Shown in pieces: positions 35,187-47,263 of a DNA stretch of 64,000 nucleotides (within the stretch, counting starts at the first letter, position 1; every line of letters begins with the position of its first letter). The stretch comes from Clonostachys chloroleuca (taxonomy: Eukaryota > Ascomycota > Sordariomycetes > Hypocreales > Bionectriaceae), in the NCBI GenBank assembly GCA_037952775.1, contig JBANAY010000003.1, positions 11,780,001 through 11,844,000 on the forward strand, read 5' to 3'. The notes under the pieces are model-generated. The model was not told where the DNA came from. It did not search any database and saw only the letters and a program-made list of their open reading frames with translations. The translations under genes and the position numbers were made by a program.

Positions 35187-35551
35187 GACATATGGCTGTT
35201 GCTGGAGTGCCCGGCCGAAATCTCTCCTGGCCGGGCGATTTGTCTCGATTCTCATTCAATCCTTCTGTTTCATTTCACTACTCTCTTTCAACCGATTTGC
35301 AACCAAGAGCATGGCGACTTAGAATTTTTTGTACCAAAGAACAAGAGGCATAAGAGCCTATCAATCACTTAATGTATTGGAGATAATACCCTTTTAGTTT
35401 AGCTTTGATGCCACAAGCATAAGGAAGTTTCCCCTGGATAAATCATGGTGTGCTTTTCATTGAGTGTTTTTTATATATACTTATCATATTCCAGCAAGAT
35501 AAATTCGTAAGAAATCCTGTCTTTTTGTGTTGAAGTTCTCCAGATACTCAA
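35187..35551. other. Convergent 3' region, small gene / ERG8
   Basis: 365 bp, AT-rich. It should carry the polyadenylation signals of both genes. Nothing else was seen. Confidence 0.5.
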
Positions 35552-37033
35552 TTAGATCCATCCCTCATATATTTCCAAGTTCTCGCGGCGGGCACCCTCC
35601 ATCTCGCCCTTCACCTTGAGCAGCTTCACCTTAGCATCCTTCTCTTGACTCCACTTGACCAGAAACTCTTCAACCCGCTGTTTGGTTTCCGCATCATCCT
35701 TCATCAAAATAGCCAGCGCGTCAAAGCCGCCTGCCCCCGGGACCACACCGCCGTACACACCTTCCACCGCACTGAAGGCATCAAGCAGCTCCGTCTGGCT
35801 CTGGGGCTCGATGGGTACGTCGCTCAGCTGGCCCATCTCCCTGACGAGCTCGCGGACCTCGCGCAGCCTCTCGGGCAGCTCCTCCGTCCTTCCCAACTTG
35901 AGCACCTCGCCGAGCCCCACGTTCCGAGACTGAAGATCATCCCACAGCCTCTTCGACCGGTCCTCGTCCGACGCCCTCCACGAAAGCACCTTCTTCACCA
36001 TGCCGACGGTCTGGCTGCCGCAGTCCACGTCGCACATGCGCAGCGCCACGCCCTCCGGCATGCCGAGCGCGCCCTTGCCAAACTCGACGTCCCACGCGGT
36101 GCCGTCCACCACGTCCACGAGCTTGGAGCTGAACCCGGGCGTGCCGGGCTCCGGGATAGCGCTCAGCACCTGCGGCGAGAACCGCCTGTACAGGCACGAC
36201 CCGAACACGGCGGCCGCGACGTCGAAGCCGGAGCCGACCTTGCCCTGCGCCGCGCAGTGCGCCGCCTGGGCGAGGTTGTGCAGCGTCCGCCGCCCTCCCT
36301 CCGAGGCGAGGTCGAACAGCTCCACGGGCAGGTAGTGCGCCAGGAGGGACGCCGTCAGGGAGGTGACGAGCGCGGCGGAGGATCCCAGGCCGGTCTTGTG
36401 GGCCTCGCTCAGCGCCACGGGGAACTTGGCGAAGCGACCCTGGGCGGTGCCCTGGTTGGAGTAGTAGTCATCGTCGGCGAGGATGATGAGGCGGGCGGGC
36501 CGGATGGTCGTTGGGGAGTTGAGCCCCGCCGTCTTGCTGATGATGTAGGTGAGGGCGTAGCTCAGGGTGGTCTCGACGAAAGGGTTGGCGTTTAGTTTCG
36601 TGCCCCTGGAGATGAGTTAAAATCAATATAATTTTTTTGTTTCATATTTGAGCCTGGTGGTACAGGTCGCTCATTGTGCATCCCTCCATCCCTGTTTGAG
36701 CATTCGGGGTTCTGTTTGATAGTTTGCATCTCTCAGTTGAGAGTATGCTCTCATGTCCACTTACACTTGGAGTTGCGTCACCTTGATACCCCCATCTTCG
36801 GGTGCAAGGTGGTAGCCATACCGCCACTGAGCATCCTGAAACTGTGGGCTGTCGACGACGATCTCGTTCAGCTGGACGCCAGGCCCGGTATGGATCTCCC
36901 CGGAGATAACGTTGATTCGCGCGCTCAGGCCGAAAACGAGACCGGTGTACTGCCTGTCCAGCACGAGGTAGCCTCCAGCCAGGAGGACCTTGCCGGGGGC
37001 CGAGATGGCGACGGTAGGGTTCTGGGTGGGCAT
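35552..37033 (-). CDS. ERG8: Phosphomevalonate kinase
   Basis: Exons 37033-36765 and 36605-35552 (phase 2) give 440 residues (yeast 451). It converts phosphomevalonate to mevalonate diphosphate with ATP, in the cytosol, in the sterol/isoprenoid pathway. The GHMP-kinase motifs are visible in order: ISAPGKVLLAGGYLVLD near the N-terminus, the phosphate loop KTGLGSSAALVTS, and the C-terminal GVVPGAGGFDALAIL. QGKVGSGFDVAAAVFGSC is the ERG8 hallmark. Exon 2 is GC-rich, so several long antisense frames overlap it and are shadows. A second isoprenoid-linked enzyme, an acetyl-CoA acetyltransferase, lies at 62.4-63.8 kb. Confidence 0.95.
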
Positions 37034-37901
37034 CTTTAATCAATCTCTAAATCTGAATTGATTGCTCACTCCTTCTCAGCTTTCACGTCTGCTTGAGGTG
37101 CTCCCGGTGAGTTATGAAGAGATGGTCAACTGATTGAGTTCCAACGGTGAAAATGCGCATAAACTTCTTATGCAAAGGTGGAGAGCTCGAGGGTGTAATC
37201 GGGATGATTCAAGCGGACAATAATGAGGGTTCGCCGGGTGTCCCTCGAATGAATTAACAAGTAAATGGAAATTTGGGCCGGTTTCAGTTTGCCAGAAAGA
37301 CAATACTGGAGGATGCCCGAGCACGTAGGCTGTGACGATCAATACATCGTAGTAGCTGTTCATCCTGACGAGCTTCATGGCGGGGTTACGAGAGGACAGT
37401 GCGGTGTGACTCAATTCGCACACGCACTGTGCGTCGACGCCAATGATCGGATCTCATGCCAAAGTCTTGGTAAGTCTGTCATCACAGCTATTTCAATACA
37501 CTCATTCATGCAGGACAATCGAAATTACAAATACATTCAATGTTCTTTTGACTTATGCCGAGTGGAGATCTGTCTATAGGTGTTTCCCAAACACACAAAA
37601 GACTTGCGCCCAAAGTCGCTATATGTTACCTTCTTTCGTAGCGAACCGTTTTCTTGGTCCCAAAACGCCATGCCAAATAATTGTATCCGGTATCAACATG
37701 CCACTATGCATCCAAAAGAAATCAAACAAACCAACTTGGCCAATCTACAGCCTGTTGCCCGCCATTTGGAACCCCATAGACAAAGGAAATAAAGAAAAAA
37801 ACAGGTGCTGGGGTATCAAACATGACTAGTAGATTACAAAAAATATCTTAGTTTTCTTTTTCGTTGACAGGCTCCAGCTGTCATGTCATTCGTACTTTAT
37901 C
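37034..37901. other. Intergenic region ERG8 / PPR gene
   Basis: 868 bp between two minus-strand genes: ERG8 promoter and PPR gene 3' flank. No coding sequence or repeat was recognised. Confidence 0.5.
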
Positions 37902-40900
37902 TCACGCGGGAAGAGACTCCTGGCCTCCGCCAAGAAGTTCCAGCAGCTTATTAACGACGGCACTAGGATAGCCACGAGTAAGCATCTCACCGACAACTGA
38001 CTTAGCTTGATCCCGCTGCTCAACAGCAAGGAAGGCTCGAGTCATTGCTTCGTAGGTGCTAGGCTCTCGCTTCTCACGGCCGACAGAGTCGTAGATAGTC
38101 TGAGCCTTGTCAATGCACTTCTCAGCAGCCCAACCGTGGATCAGTGTGTTGGCGATGTAGGGTGTCATCTCCACACGCTGGCTGCGCATCTGCGCTAGCA
38201 CAGACTCGGTGTCGGCGACGCGGTGGTTAGCAACCATAGCCTCGAAGAGAGCTTGGTACAGGCTTGCGTTGAGAGGCACGACTGGGTTCTTGATCAAGGA
38301 GTCAAACACCCGGCGAGCACCTTCCATGTCGTGAAGAACGCAGCCCCTGGCGTGGATAAGAGAAGCGTAGTGAACAGGCTCGGGTCGCTGGCCAGATGTG
38401 CGGATTTCCTCCAAGATACGTTCTGCAGCATCCATATCAACCGGTTCCAGAGTAGCGTGAGCGTCGACGAGAAGCTTATAAGTATGCGCAGTGGGAGCAA
38501 TACCCTTTGCCTTCATACGCTCATAGTAGGCGAACACCTTACTCTTGTCGCGCTTGGTAGTCAAGAAAAACTGCATCATGCTATTGTATGGGGCGGGGCG
38601 AGCCTTGTAGTTAGGCATCGACTCCATCTCATCAAACAGCTCCTCAGCGAGCTTCTCGTCACTAACACGGCAAAGAGCATTGACCACGGTACCATAAGTC
38701 ACAGATGTGGGCTTGACACCCAGCGACCTCATCTCCGTAAAGTAGTAAAGACAGTCGTCGATTCGGCGGGCCTTACCCAGCTTTCCGATCAGAGCATTGT
38801 AGAGGAATGAGCTTGGTTCAACTCCCTCGGCCTTGGCACGGTGGAAGATGCGAACAGCTTCAGATGCCTCGTCAAAAGTCTTGGTCGAGTCCTTGAGCGT
38901 GGTAATGTACAGACCGAAGGTGTTGGCAGATGGGGCGGCACCCATATCCAGGAGCTCTTGATGGTATTGCTCAGCTCGGCCTCGGTTACCAAGGTTCAGG
39001 CAAGCTCCCACCATAGCATCGAGGATAGACGACCAGCCATAGCGAACAACAGCATACTGAGACATCAAAGGCACATCAGTCCGGGCCATGGATAGGATAT
39101 CCTGGCACATCTCCATCTTGCCCTCGCGGGCAGCTGCGGAAATGAGCTTAGCATAAGTGATGTATCTAGGGTGTCTTCCGGCTCGGCGTATGTTCTTGAA
39201 GCGGTTGAGGGCATCTCCAAGACGTGGACCTTTGCGACCATGGCTTCCCTCAAGATCGTCAGCGATGAGCGACGAGCCCTTGAAGTCGGTGTTGTAGGCA
39301 TAAGGGTCGAACGTATCCTCATAACTAGCTGGAGTCGAGGTGGACTCGAAGGGAGAACCTGTGGAAGTTTGCGGCATCGTGGAGCGGGGATCGACAATAC
39401 CCCTGACCTCCATGTAGCGTGCGATGAAATCGATGGCTTCGTCGATTTCTTCGGTAACCTCAGGTCGCGATTCAACCTCGGCAGAGCGAATACGCTGGAA
39501 CATCATCTCGGACTGGGTCAGTCCCTCAGCGACCTGACCCGAACCAATCAGAGCGACAGCATACATGGCAGTAGGTTCGATGTATGCATCAGTTGCATGC
39601 ATGTTAGCTTGGCAAAGAACCTGCCAATACTTGCTGGCCTCTGCAACATCTCCAGCACGCACGCTCATGGCAAGAAGAGCGATCGCCGGTTTGGCAATGC
39701 CATGGAAGTTTGAAGGGATACTATCAAAAGCATCAACGGCTGTCGCCTTGTCATCGTTGTCAGCAGAGACAGTAGCGATTTTTGTCATGGACTCGGGACG
39801 AACAGAGGCGTCAACAGACTGGGCCCAATAGAAAGCCTCAGCGTAGATTCCCCTGCTGATAAACCCCTTGACGAAGCCAGCGCTAATCAGAGCATCCTTG
39901 ATGTCAATGGCACGGACTCCATACTCATCAACGATTCGCTTGAAAAACTTCATGGCACCCTCAATCTTATCCGACATCACGTAGGCATTAATAACGGCGG
40001 CGTATACATGGGCATCCAATCGATCCCGAAGGGTATCCTTTCCGCTGTCATGTGCAATTGCCAGGTTCCGGTACTCATTGTAGCACTCGACAGCGCTGAC
40101 GAGATCACCGGAAGAGGCGAAAGCAGTGATCATCGTGGGGAAGGTTGCCGCAAAAGAAATGGTTTCGCTGGCTTCCATGTGCTCGAAAAGACGGAGCATA
40201 TCCGAAACCCTACCAGCCTGGGCACAAGCTGAGATCAGTTGGTGATAAGTTTCGGCGGTGTAGAAGGCAACATCCCTGTCAACGGAGGAATCGAAGAGTG
40301 AGATAGCGAGGTTCAGACGATCATCCTCACACAAGATGGCATGTTCAAACTCGTGAGAGGCGAACATGAACTTGCCAGGCTCGTCCATACCACCGAAGCG
40401 GACTCTCTTGTCCTCCAAGCTAGCCTTCAACTCGGTAACCTCCAGACATCGGGATGCCAGAAGCCCGACCAAAATATCGTAGGTGTCGCTGTCAGGCGAA
40501 ACTCTACGACGGATCATATCGGCGTAGACATCCAAAGCCTTGGATACAACTTCGATTCTCCTGGTTGGGATGTGGATAGCAGCCATGAGCAAGGCATTAT
40601 ATGCGCCTGCAATGGGCTGGACGCCCGTGGCCAGCATGGCCTCGAAGACAGTAGGAATCTCAGCATATCGACCCGCAGAGGAAAGTTTGAACAGATGATC
40701 AGCATAAGACTGAGACTGGGGATCAGCTGGAGGGGTAGCTGATCGTGCCAAAGATGCGGGTGTATGAGCTCGAGAAGGCAGGGCCGATCCCACATTCTCA
40801 GCGGCATCTTTTTGACTTCGGGCCTCGATTTCTCTCTCCAGAGCCGCATCTATGTGTGCAAGTGCAGCCTCCTCTTCTGGCGTGAAGGATCGACTGGCTT

Positions 40901-41336
40901 CCAGCTCATTGCCTGCATCTTCACGCTCTCGTGCCTCCTTGTCTCCCTCGAGGATGGCAGAAGCACTTGGCTTCCACTCGATCCGCTTGGGAAACTCATA
41001 CTGAATCCATTCATTGTCAACTTCGTTGTCGGCCTCCTGCTTCTGCTGCAGTGCCTCGAAGTACGCATCTAAACCACCATGGCCGCGGCTTTCGACTTGG
41101 AACGCTGAAGTGGCGTGCCTTTCGGAATGGAACGCCGAGTGAAGCTGGAGCGAGGAGAGGCGGCCAAGAGGGTTCTTATGACGACGGTGGAAAACCGGGC
41201 GGTTTTGGGAATTGAGGATATGAGGCTGGGTCGCAGCTACGACAGACTGAGCGTAGCCGTGTGCGGTAACAGATTTGGCGAATGTAGATCCTTGGCGGAT
41301 AAAATTCGTGTAAAGCGAGGAATAAATGGTGGGCAT
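37902..41336 (-). CDS. Mitochondrial pentatricopeptide-repeat protein (CYA-5/PET309-like)
   Basis: A single intronless frame of 1144 residues. The first about 75 residues are rich in Arg, Ser, Ala and His with almost no acids, as in a mitochondrial presequence. Helical pairs of PPR type run through the rest, clearest in the C-terminal half: FLYNALIGKLGKARRIDDCL, VTYGTVVNALCRVSDEKLAE, HTYKLLVDAHATLEPVDM, HYASLIHARGCVLHD. Members of this group bind mitochondrial mRNAs; the layout and the EWIQYEFPKRIEWKP segment remind me of Neurospora CYA-5, related to yeast Pet309 (COX1 expression), but I cannot exclude another PPR protein such as Cia84. The assignment beyond PPR is tentative. Confidence 0.82.
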   Translation of the reverse strand: MPTIYSSLYTNFIRQGSTFAKSVTAHGYAQSVVAATQPHILNSQNRPVFHRRHKNPLGRLSSLQLHSAFHSERHATSAFQVESRGHGGLDAYFEALQQKQEADNEVDNEWIQYEFPKRIEWKPSASAILEGDKEAREREDAGNELEASRSFTPEEEAALAHIDAALEREIEARSQKDAAENVGSALPSRAHTPASLARSATPPADPQSQSYADHLFKLSSAGRYAEIPTVFEAMLATGVQPIAGAYNALLMAAIHIPTRRIEVVSKALDVYADMIRRRVSPDSDTYDILVGLLASRCLEVTELKASLEDKRVRFGGMDEPGKFMFASHEFEHAILCEDDRLNLAISLFDSSVDRDVAFYTAETYHQLISACAQAGRVSDMLRLFEHMEASETISFAATFPTMITAFASSGDLVSAVECYNEYRNLAIAHDSGKDTLRDRLDAHVYAAVINAYVMSDKIEGAMKFFKRIVDEYGVRAIDIKDALISAGFVKGFISRGIYAEAFYWAQSVDASVRPESMTKIATVSADNDDKATAVDAFDSIPSNFHGIAKPAIALLAMSVRAGDVAEASKYWQVLCQANMHATDAYIEPTAMYAVALIGSGQVAEGLTQSEMMFQRIRSAEVESRPEVTEEIDEAIDFIARYMEVRGIVDPRSTMPQTSTGSPFESTSTPASYEDTFDPYAYNTDFKGSSLIADDLEGSHGRKGPRLGDALNRFKNIRRAGRHPRYITYAKLISAAAREGKMEMCQDILSMARTDVPLMSQYAVVRYGWSSILDAMVGACLNLGNRGRAEQYHQELLDMGAAPSANTFGLYITTLKDSTKTFDEASEAVRIFHRAKAEGVEPSSFLYNALIGKLGKARRIDDCLYYFTEMRSLGVKPTSVTYGTVVNALCRVSDEKLAEELFDEMESMPNYKARPAPYNSMMQFFLTTKRDKSKVFAYYERMKAKGIAPTAHTYKLLVDAHATLEPVDMDAAERILEEIRTSGQRPEPVHYASLIHARGCVLHDMEGARRVFDSLIKNPVVPLNASLYQALFEAMVANHRVADTESVLAQMRSQRVEMTPYIANTLIHGWAAEKCIDKAQTIYDSVGREKREPSTYEAMTRAFLAVEQRDQAKSVVGEMLTRGYPSAVVNKLLELLGGGQESLPA

Positions 41337-44185
41337 TTAGGTGATCACCGGAGGGTTAAAGGACTAGCCGACGTTAGCAAACCAACCCAATTCTCCAAGG
41401 ACTAGCTCAAGCTGCACGGATCCCAAGGTGAGAAAAGGCGAATGGGATTCCCAATGCTGCACTAAACGGCCTCGAATCTTCTCTCCAATGATATGGTGTG
41501 ATGCAGCGAGCTTGCGGTCAGGAGCAATCTTACGTGAAATAGAAAATATAACGTCGATTGCAGGTTCATTTGACAGCGAGATGGCCGTCAAACGAACGCG
41601 CGGGTCCAGGGTATTAGATCGGAAGGTTAGGGAAGCAACAGAAAAAAAATAAGGAACACCAAGATGACCTCGATGTTGGAATATTTTGATTTCGTGTCGC
41701 CCAATTGAGGGTGTGAAATATTATTGAGATGGATGAATGGGGAAACAGCCCAGGCTTGGAGGGGCGGCCTCAGGTATTTCTTTGATTCCGACCGCTTGGG
41801 GAGCGCATGGCAAATGCCAGCATGGGGGGGGCTATCGCCTAACTCCTAGCGGGCGGGCCACGGACCTACGAGCTTCGATGGCTGACGGCGCCCCTCATCA
41901 GCCCCATGCACACCCACCCACAGATGCACGGGGACCCTCAGGACCCGGCTGTACAGGCGCTACAACTTGTATTTACCCACGGCAAGAGGTATGTGTCCCT
42001 CTGTGTGGCGCGCTGTGTCTGAGACCGCCAGTACATCGTGGTGTATATGACTCAAATCCAGTGGCCAAGCTGGCCACCAAGCCACCTATCCATGATCCAT
42101 CTATGGGGGCAGTCCACTGGGCGGTCTCAGTGCAGTCGCTCGCAGGCGGTGGACACTTGGGGGTTTCTGGGACCCCTCAAGGGGCAAACCGCCTAGCAAA
42201 GATTTATACTTTGCTTGCTTTTTCGCGAGCCCACACACCCACAAGTTCACATACATCTGTCTGTATCTGGGCGCGCGCAGGTGCAGCTGGAAACTGACCG
42301 TTCGTCATACATAAATCTGCGATAGCCGTAACCCCAGTCGGCAGGAGCCAGCATTGATCGCTCAATCGAAACGCAGCCCCAGAGTCCAGCGTCCGAATAG
42401 GCTACTGGCTGACCTCCCAAGGTGCTCGCGTGTGTCGTGTTGCAACCCCCTTCGCCTCGATTCCTAGGCTCCAGCTCGACTTGCGTATGTGGGTGGGTGT
42501 GTCTGTGGACACATCCATTTCAGCGATGTTGGAAAAAAAAAAGTAGGCTAGCCGGCAGCCTCTTGTGCGAATCCAACGCCAAGAGGCACAGCTCGAGATC
42601 CAGATTCCAGGGGTTTGTGGGAGAAACCGGCCGCCCTAGCGCAGGCAGTTAGCTAGGCTATCCCAGGGGTGTGGAGGATAGGGAGAAGCCGGAATCCTGG
42701 AGGGTCCCCAGCTCGGCCTGTCGGAAGCCTCCCGTTCGCCTTACAACCAGTGCGCTATGTACGTACTTCCTGGTCAGTAATGCAGCTCAGTTCGAGGAAA
42801 TGAAAAAATTTTCGTGTGGAAGAGCACGGCTCGTTCTAGAAAGGCAGGGAACAGCAAGCTTGCGCGAGACACATCCTAGCCCCTTGTTGTGTGTCTGTCC
42901 TAGAAACGCCAGCCTCAATTAATTGTTCTGTGGCCAGTCCCGGGTAATGAATAACCGACCCGTTCATGCGAGGCGAGCATCGACATGTGCGAATAGCTTT
43001 GCTGAGTTTGCAATGTGTCTGGATGCCAACCCCAGAGTACACGACGTAACGTGCATCATTGTACACAGGGGGTATGGCAGGCGTTCTTGGGGCCAATCGT
43101 CATTCTCCACAGCCTACGACCCTGGAAGAGTTGCTTGTGTCATCAACCCGCATCACATGGCCCGGGACGATAATATCTCGTCAAGTGTCGGATGCCCCGG
43201 ATCCCCGGGTCTGGGAACCGTCCCTTTTAGCAGGGCGGCGTGCAGCGCCAATCGTGTCCACCATTTCATCCGAGGACGACCGGAGGTATGGCCCCGGGCT
43301 TTTCCCACTCACGCACAGCAGCTGACTAACTGCACAATGCCATAGGCCGAGTGTTGATCAATCAAAGTGAATGAACCCACCTCCCGAATCACAGGGCTTA
43401 GCACACCAATCAACGGTAGACCAATCGAGTTTCGGGATTGTTCAAAATCCCGAACGGACATTGGAAAGTCAACCTCAGTCATCAACGGGGCCCTGACCAT
43501 GGGATCGTGTCTATGCATCTAATTATCTCATTCGGAATCCACGGGTGTTATTGGACTGCTTAAATTAAATTCTAGATGGAGCTACTACCTCGCTACGAGA
43601 TGCAGAGATCGGCTCCGAGACGGGATTTCACAATGAGTCACCAGCCATTGGTCTTTGATAAGATCGATCGGACCTTCGCACAACCCCAAGATGAATTATC
43701 CGGCATGGAGAATTCAGCCTCGCATCTCCGAACATGAACGCCTGTCAGACTTGCTGACGTAATCTATTTGAGGAATAATGCCTCTCGTATAATCTTTTAG
43801 AGCAATGGGGTGTTGCAGCAGCCTTTTTTCGGCTTTCCGAAATTTGCCCACAGTGATGACCCTTCCTTGTTTCTCCGGTTCTACTTTCCCTTCTGGATGC
43901 GGGTTTCAAGCGCCACTTTGAGTCTATGAGGGGAATCCCTTTAGTTAGGCAATAACTACTTTAGTTGCCCTCTCCGGCTCTAAGACTCTTGGGCAATTGC
44001 ACAGCCTCCTACAGTGACGGACAAGAGTGTTCACATAACAGGCTAGTTCAGAATCTAGAAGCCTTGTATCAGCCTTTAGGATATGTGAACAACCAGGTTG
44101 TGTTTCAAAAGAGTTCAGAAAATGAATATCAACGTCGCAGGAAGAATATATTCTAGTGCAGGACGATATTGTATATACCTAGCCA
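41337..44185. other. Gene-poor region, left part
   Basis: 2.85 kb without a supportable gene. It has G/C runs (8 G near 41824) and an open frame at 41737-42297 that is low-complexity and unconvincing. The short inverted repeat around 43947-43968 is weak. No transposon protein, terminal repeat or RNA gene was recognised. Confidence 0.45.
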
Positions 44186-45763
44186 CTAAGCAGGCCGTGG
44201 CTTCTTCGGAGGTCGGCCGACCTTCCCCTTCGCCTGCTCTTGGCTTCGCTTTGCTGGGCGTCCACGACCGCGCACTTGCGTCGGCTGCTCATCCTGTCCA
44301 TTTGTCAGCGGCCGGTCAGCAACAGTGTTTGCTGCTTGCGGCGCTGGAGTTGGGGAACCTTCTTCCCTTTCTCCTCCAATGTTCGAACCATCATTTTCGA
44401 TCTGTGCATCCTCAGCCGCCTCAAAAGAATCCGACAACGCCTTCAATGCAGTCTTAATATGACCCAGACGAATGTCCGACGAATGTCCGCACCCCATTCG
44501 ATAATGTTAGTCAGATACGCGCTCAGCTTATCAAAGCCCTGGTCCTCATAAAACAAGAACCCTCTGATCAGAAACATCTTGAAAACTCCTTGCCCATCTG
44601 AGGAAGTAACGAAGAGCCTTGCCTCCGTCCCATTGGTAACGACACTGAATACTATCGGCTCAAGGACTTCAGATTGAGTTTTCAGAGACCTTTGATTCAG
44701 CTGTGTCTTGAACTGGTCCAAGATGTTAAGAAATGTGGCCGTTCCTCCAAGGCATTGGTTCGTGGCAACCCATAGCCCCCCCCAAGAGTTGCTCCCGTCT
44801 CCCTTGTATTCAATCTCCAGAAAAGGGAACTTAATCTCGCTGCTGTCTAGCTGGTCAAGAACATCCAGGTTCTCGATTGGAAACGCACTAAGCTCGTATC
44901 CAAGGTGATAATCTGGTTTAGGGGTGCTGACTTTATCATCTGGTTTTTTATTTGGGACGCGCAATCTCTCCAACAATCGATTGACGCCTCTTTTGAGATC
45001 AAGTCGATTTCTCGTTACGGTTGATAATGATTTGAAGCTTAGGAGTTCTCCGACATCCTCTTCCTTTGTCCCTTCGATTGCCATATTCCTCAGTCTATGG
45101 TACTTGACTTGGTCTAGATCGCAAACCTGAAAAGGCTCTTCCGGGAGAATACGTTCCAGCAATTTGCTGATATGGTCGGGCAGCTCTTCCTCTGACCGAA
45201 CGGCCCTGATACCGTTTTTCAACAGCGTGTTGCGGTAGCCTGGTCGTTGGACAAGAGCCTGGTAGCTTGTTTTTGATGAAATGGCGGAACGCTGATCAAT
45301 ATCCATGCATGCATATAACGCAGAGATTGTCGGCTGGGACTGAGCCATGGCAGATAGTCTTTCCCGCAACTGAGAGCCAGTTTGCGAATCACCGCTCTGC
45401 AGTGGAAACTCGGGCAGCTCTTCAAGCCAATCTAGGACGAGCTCGCGCGGCCCGGCTGACCTTGTCTTGCTGATTCTGGGGCTTTCTCTAGGTCGAGACT
45501 TCGGTGCAGCGGGAGCCTTGTGCTTTTTCTGTTCCTGCTCACACATCAGTCTTGATTTCTTAACGGGATAGAGTAGACATACAGGCCTGTGTCCCGGTAC
45601 AAGGACGACAAGGTTTGACTGGATCCTTTTTCGTGTCGCTACAGTCTTTTGTAAGAAATTAGCCCATATGACTGCTAGGAGAGAAACTGTTACCTGAGCC
45701 GGTCGTTTCTCCATCAGCCACCAGGCGAGCAGCTGCCAGAACCCTCGATCGTGTCCCAAACAT
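44186..45763 (-). CDS. Fungal nuclease-like protein (ATNQCLGG family) with AT-hook tail, frameshifted
   Basis: The core frame runs from about 45520 to 44443. It shows WLEELPEFP, SYQALVQRPGYRNTLLKNGI, the E-x-K pattern FLEIEYKGDG, LWVATNQCLGGTATFLNILD and FSVVTNGTEARLFV, typical of a large fungal family (I recall it as DUF7924) that resembles PD-(D/E)XK nucleases. An 11-bp tandem duplication at 44467-44488 shifts the frame after EWGADIR, giving a stop at 44443. Without one copy the frame continues as LGHIKTALKALSDSF to a stop at 44186 and includes two AT-hook-like motifs, RGRPAKR and GRPPKKPR. The 5' end is uncertain: an ATG at 45763 with a donor at 45693 is possible, but no exon join there is phase-perfect. 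Function and substrate are unknown. Confidence 0.68.
44467..44488. repeat. Perfect 11-bp tandem duplication inside the nuclease-like gene
   Basis: GACGAATGTCC occurs twice in tandem (44467-44477 and 44478-44488). Eleven bases are not a multiple of three, so the duplication shifts the reading frame. Confidence 0.95.
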
Positions 45764-47263
45764 TAGAGAGCTAGAAATATGGTTGATGCAGAGTATATAT
45801 GTTCAAGAGGCAGCAAAGAAGTAAGAAGGTAAAAGTTTGCTCTGTGAAACCAAGGGATGAAAATCCTATGGGCAGCTGCTCTAGCGGTCCTCGTGGATCA
45901 TGAGATTCAAGCCAGTTATTTGGTATTTGCGTTCTTTCTTTACTCGGAGATATCATAGGCTCGCGTTGCATGTCTTAGATGAAGTTGCATTCAGTATGTT
46001 ATTATCCTAATGACAGAGACTGGAGAATCCTTAGAAAGTTCACCAGCTTGATCTTGAGTTCCATCGCCCCCTCCCCTATCACCCACCACCGGAAAAGGAG
46101 CGGACTTTTATATTTGCAAATATCTTTTCAACTGGAATCGTGCTTTTAGAGCCAAAAATAAAAGGCGCTATCTCCATTTCAAGCGAGCCCTGGGGCCATC
46201 TGCACAAAGAATGGCGGGTTGGTGGGACCTTGCGTCCCCCCTCACTTGTCGATGTACAAAGGATGGTCCAAAATCGAATGACTGATTCTCATAAGTAGGC
46301 TTGGCAAAGATTATTGTCTGTTCTTTGATGATTCGCCCAATTGTCCCATTCGCCAAACACTAACCTGTTCATTGAGGGGCCATTCCAAAACAAAGCAAAT
46401 AATCCCAACGCGGCGTCCTATCAGCTCCCAGTAATAGGTCTATGTTTGTGCCTAGATCAACGAAGGGCCGGGTTGGCAAGATTATTTTGGCGTGACACAA
46501 ACAGATAGCCCAACGTAGTACTTACTTAATATGGGCATAGGAGACGGCAGCGTTTGATGAAGGTTTCGTTCGCATTGTACTCTTCCTCCCTCTGTGCATC
46601 GAATGTCAGAGTGGACAGGAGTCTCTTTAATAATAGCCTACGAGATTTTCCGTCAACGTACATGTAAATTCTTTCGTGGGTCAGTCTCGGGAACTTCGTG
46701 AGACTTATCCAGTGTTTATACATGGTGAGACATCAGGTTCGGAAGAATTTAGGTCTACAACTCGACCAACACTGAAGGCGATTAAACATGAGAACGCCAG
46801 TCGCTGTTGATGTCTCTTGTAGACAGGGAAAGGAGGACATGCTTCCAGAACCTTCAGAAGCAAGCAAGCGAACCGTTAGTTTCGGATAATTAGTAACACA
46901 AACACGTTGTTTCATTTTCTATTTGGTAGTTTCTCCTAGCAAATAGATTCCACGCTCCCAACGGATTTTTCCGAACGTTGACATCAGTTATACCGCCGTC
47001 ATAAGCTCTCTAGCTACCTCTATTAATAGATGCCCATTGATGTCGGAGTTGATCCTCCTGCTCTTCTTCGGTTAAGCTCGGAGCCCCTATATCACCAACA
47101 AGATCTGCACTGGAGCAATAGGAGAATTGGTGGAGGGGGTGTTGGTATGCTTCGGTCGAGCCTATGATTCCGTCGCGCACTTTAATCAGAGTCCCTATCT
47201 CCTCCAATATCTCACGCTAAAGTTAGAGGTACCTACGGCAAGATGGTCCTCGCCTACTTCCAC

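Noticed and set aside
35645..36595. 316-codon plus-strand frame opposite ERG8
   Set aside because: His/Arg/Leu-rich antisense shadow of a GC-rich exon; ERG8 motifs are on the other strand.
41737..42297. 186-codon open frame in the gene-poor stretch
   Set aside because: Low-complexity Gly/Pro/Ala/His composition, no domain, no splice or start context support.
43947..43968. Possible transposon terminal repeat (GGCAATAACTA ... TTTAGTTGCC)
   Set aside because: Short, imperfect, with no partner copy, target-site duplication or transposase nearby.
44443..44520. An intron to explain the frame change in the nuclease-like gene
   Set aside because: No GT-AG pair in this stretch joins the two frames in phase; removing one copy of the 11-bp repeat does so exactly.
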